From Microbacteriaceae bacterium (GTDB lineage: Bacteria > Actinomycetota > Actinomycetes > Actinomycetales > Microbacteriaceae): 7,062 bases of DNA. The notes beneath the pieces are model-generated. The model was given only the letters and a program-made list of their open reading frames with translations. It did no database searches and was not told the DNA's origin. How positions within the stretch are numbered: position 1 is the stretch's first letter; each line of letters begins with the position of its first letter. The position numbers were made by a program, and so were the translations under genes. Shown piece by piece: positions 5,557-7,062 of this stretch. The stretch is from contig JAKONM010000336.1 of the NCBI GenBank assembly GCA_022701925.1, forward strand, positions 1 to 7,062, read 5' to 3'.

Positions 5557-6582
5557 GTGCCGGAGCAGCCCCAGCGGGACCACCCGCGCCCGCACCACCG
5601 TCTGACCGACGTGGTCCCCTCCGTCGACGCGGGGCGCATGGCCGCCTCGCTCGTGCCGCCGCGGCAGTTCCGCGAGGCCCGGCTGGAGAACTACCGGCCC
5701 GACCCCGACCACGCCTCGCAGGCGGAGGCGGTGGAGGCGGTCCGCGCCTTCGCGGCCGGCTGGGGCCCGCGCACGGGCGGCCTGTTCAAGCGGGGCCCGA
5801 AGGCGCCCGAGCGGCCCGGCCTGTACCTGGACGGCGGGTTCGGCGTGGGCAAGACCCACCTGCTGGCCGCCCTGCACCACCTCGCCCCCGGGCCGAAGTA
5901 CTTCGGCACCTTCATCGAGTACACCTCGCTCGTCGGCGCCCTGGGGTACGCGGAGGCGGTGCGCCTGCTGGGCGGCGCGACGCTGATCGCGATCGACGAG
6001 TTCGAGCTGGACGACCCGGGCGACACGATGCTGATGTCGCGGCTGCTCGGCGAGCTGGTGCGCGGGGGCACGCGCATCGCCGCGACCTCGAACACCCCGC
6101 CGAACGCGCTCGGGGAGGGCCGCTTCGCCGCCGCCGACTTCCTGCGCGAGATCCAGGGCCTGTCCGACCGTTTCACGACCGTGCGCATCGGCGGCCTCGA
6201 CTACCGCCGCCGCGACGCCGCCGAGGCGGCGCGGTCGGTGCCGGAGGAGGCCGTGGAGGCGCTGCCCGACGCGGACGGCACCACCGTCGACGACTTCGAC
6301 GCGCTGGTGCAGCACCTCGGCACGGTGCATCCGGCGCGCTACGTGGGCCTCGTCGACGGCGCCCGCACCGTCGGGCTGACCGGGGTGCGGGCGCTCGCCG
6401 GCCAGACCGACGCGCTGCGGTTCGTGGCCTTCGTCGACCGCCTGTACGACGCCCAGGTGCGGGTCGTCGCGTCCGGGCAGCCGCTGGACCGCGTGTTCGG
6501 CGAGGACATGCTCGCCGGCGGCTACCGCAAGAAGTACCTGCGCGCGATCAGCCGTCTGGTGGCCATGACGAACGCCTCCTGA
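5557..6582 (+). CDS. zapE: ZapE/AFG1-family cell division ATPase
   Basis: A 341-residue P-loop ATPase. After an N-terminal region with the family-typical LVPPRQFREARLENYRPDP, it shows Walker A in DGGFGVGKTH (G93 to T100, K99) and Walker B in LIAIDEFELDD (D147, E148). A sensor-1-like ATSN follows (N179), then LSDRF with a likely arginine finger (R205). The C-terminal part includes ALRFVAFVDRLYDAQVRVVASGQPLDRVF and a basic KKYLRAISRL near the end. In E. coli, ZapE is an FtsZ-associated ATPase needed under some stress conditions; the mitochondrial relative AFG1 acts in protein quality control. Which role applies in actinomycetes is not settled. Length is normal and the motifs are intact. The GTG start has AAGG about 9 nt upstream. 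It is divergent from the sulfurtransferase operon; from memory, a ZapE-like gene also adjoins a RibD-like gene in M. tuberculosis (Rv2670c/Rv2671). Confidence 0.92.
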   Translation: MPEQPQRDHPRPHHRLTDVVPSVDAGRMAASLVPPRQFREARLENYRPDPDHASQAEAVEAVRAFAAGWGPRTGGLFKRGPKAPERPGLYLDGGFGVGKTHLLAALHHLAPGPKYFGTFIEYTSLVGALGYAEAVRLLGGATLIAIDEFELDDPGDTMLMSRLLGELVRGGTRIAATSNTPPNALGEGRFAAADFLREIQGLSDRFTTVRIGGLDYRRRDAAEAARSVPEEAVEALPDADGTTVDDFDALVQHLGTVHPARYVGLVDGARTVGLTGVRALAGQTDALRFVAFVDRLYDAQVRVVASGQPLDRVFGEDMLAGGYRKKYLRAISRLVAMTNAS

Positions 6583-6629
6583 GGCGGGCCGGCGGGCCGA
6601 AACGTGGAGTTCACACCCGGGCGGCAACC

Positions 6630-6667
6630 GTAACCGCGCGGAAACACGGCGCGTCCGGAGTGGAAAC
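6630..6667 (+). promoter_or_regulatory. GlnR-type nitrogen-control operator upstream of amt
   Basis: Four pentamers are spaced by exactly 6 nt each: GTAAC (6630-6634), GAAAC (6641-6645), CGTCC (6652-6656) and GAAAC (6663-6667). The consensus I know for the actinobacterial regulator GlnR is GTnAC-n6-GAAAC repeated twice at 6-nt spacing. Three of the four sites match fully; the second a-site (CGTCC) is degenerate. It lies 119 nt before the ammonium transporter start, a classic GlnR target induced under nitrogen limitation. Binding and activation are inferred. A further GAAAC at 6599-6603 lies outside this register. Confidence 0.7.
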
Positions 6668-6724
6668 CTCCCGGCTCCACACTGCTTCCGCGCGCGCCCC
6701 GCCGCACGGCGGCCGGACCCCGAT

Positions 6725-6734
6725 CGGCATGCCG
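6725..6734. repeat. 10-bp perfect palindrome in the amt leader region
   Basis: CGGCATGCCG reads identically on both strands and ends at the base where the larger stem-loop (6734-6762) begins. It could be a dimeric regulator site or chance; no known operator was recognised. Confidence 0.3.
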
Positions 6735-6762
6735 GTGCGGGCGCGAACCTCCCTCCCGCACC
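6734..6762 (+). other. Stem-loop in the presumed amt 5' leader
   Basis: GGTGCGGG (6734-6741) is perfectly complementary to CCCGCACC (6755-6762) across a 13-nt loop. The stem ends 4 nt before the purine-rich AGAGAGG (6767-6773). No T-run follows, so it is not an intrinsic terminator. It could influence ribosome access or mRNA stability; this is inference. Confidence 0.4.
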
Positions 6763-6766
6763 AACC

Positions 6767-6773
6767 AGAGAGG
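6767..6773 (+). promoter_or_regulatory. Probable ribosome binding site of amt, unusually distant
   Basis: AGAGAGG is the only purine-rich site before the transporter. It lies 13 nt from the ATG at 6787, longer than usual, and 7 nt from an in-frame CTG at 6781. The spacing leaves the exact start slightly open. Confidence 0.45.
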
Positions 6774-6786
6774 TCCCCGGCTGCAC

Positions 6787-7062
6787 ATGGCCCCGATCCT
6801 GCACGACGCGACCACGGACGCGATCACCACCAACCTCAACTCGCTGTGGCTCATGGTCGCTGCGGCCCTCGTCCTGCTGATGACCCCCGGCGTGGCCTTC
6901 TTCTACGGCGGCATGGTCAAGGCCAAGAGCGTCATCAGCATGATGATGATGAGCTTCGGCGCCATCGCGCTCGTCGCCGTCCTGTTCGTCCTGTACGGCT
7001 ACTCGATGGCCTTCAGCCAGGGCGACTCCTGGGTGCTGCCCGGCATCGTCGGCAACCCCTTC
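6787..7062 (+). CDS. amtB: AmtB-type ammonium transporter, N-terminal part
   Basis: Partial gene: 92 codons are visible, open to the right window edge. After a short N-terminus, the first membrane segment (about 18-44, LWLMVAAALVLLMTPGVAFFYGGM) carries the TPGVAFFYGGMV signature of Amt/Mep/Rh channels. VKAKSVISMMMMSF follows, and the second membrane segment (about 56-76) contains VLFVLYGYSMAF. Family members form trimeric inner-membrane channels for ammonium/ammonia uptake and are gated by a PII protein (GlnK), whose gene often lies directly downstream. The pore His residues are beyond the window. The ATG at 6787 gives the usual short N-terminus; a CTG 6 nt earlier fits the ribosome binding site better but is less likely. 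A GlnR-like box upstream suggests nitrogen-limitation control. Confidence 0.95.
   Translation, partial: MAPILHDATTDAITTNLNSLWLMVAAALVLLMTPGVAFFYGGMVKAKSVISMMMMSFGAIALVAVLFVLYGYSMAFSQGDSWVLPGIVGNPF

Noticed and set aside
6583..6598. Tandem GGCGGGCC repeat directly after the zapE stop, considered as a terminator
   Set aside because: It forms only a weak GGCC/GGCC stem and no T-run follows.
4120..6804. An 894-codon minus-strand open frame spanning zapE antisense and the sulfurtransferase region, ending in the SufE frame
   Set aside because: Only its last 139 codons (SufE) look like protein. The rest is Arg/Gly/Ala/His-rich low-complexity antisense or out-of-frame sequence, typical of stop-poor GC-rich DNA.

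Overview
The window is very GC-rich and gene-dense. Its gene families (DUF3000, DEDDy/HRDC RNase D, stand-alone RibD-C reductase, CRIGERS-type sulfurtransferase with SufE, a GlnR-like box before an ammonium transporter) point to an actinomycete chromosome. It looks like core chromosome: no IS element, phage gene, CRISPR array, tRNA or rRNA was seen. Genus cannot be fixed from the sequence.

Layout. (1) A minus-strand block: DUF3000 protein (2152-1562), RNase D (start 1596 or 1569, to 328), then the first 79 codons of a FadA-type thiolase (238-1, cut by the window edge). DUF3000 and RNase D overlap; the thiolase follows after an 89-nt gap with its own ribosome binding site. (2) A divergently transcribed, probably membrane-anchored alpha/beta hydrolase on the plus strand (2257-3504). 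Its last 32 codons run antisense into the end of the next gene. (3) A tightly coupled minus-strand operon: two-domain sulfurtransferase (5447-4536), SufE-family protein (4539-4120) and RibD-C reductase (4123-3407), joined by ATGA and GTGA stop/start overlaps. (4) The ZapE/AFG1-type ATPase (5557-6582), divergent from that operon. (5) A 204-nt regulatory region and the start of an AmtB-type ammonium transporter (6787 to the window end).

Functionally, the genes are housekeeping: lipid oxidation, RNA processing, sulfur transfer, folate/flavin-type reductase chemistry, cell-division ATPase and nitrogen uptake. From memory, the arrangement resembles the Mycobacterium tuberculosis stretch Rv2670c (ZapE-like), Rv2671 (RibD-like), Rv2680 (DUF3000), Rv2681 (HRDC RNase D), with a sulfurtransferase/SufE pair like Rv3283/Rv3284 placed inside it.

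The most informative non-coding signal is upstream of the ammonium transporter. Four pentamers at exact 6-nt spacing (GTAAC, GAAAC, CGTCC, GAAAC; 6630-6667) match the two-dimer architecture of a GlnR box, with one degenerate half-site. An 8-bp stem-loop lies in the presumed leader just before the ribosome binding site. I found no evidence of a wholly new multi-gene system.
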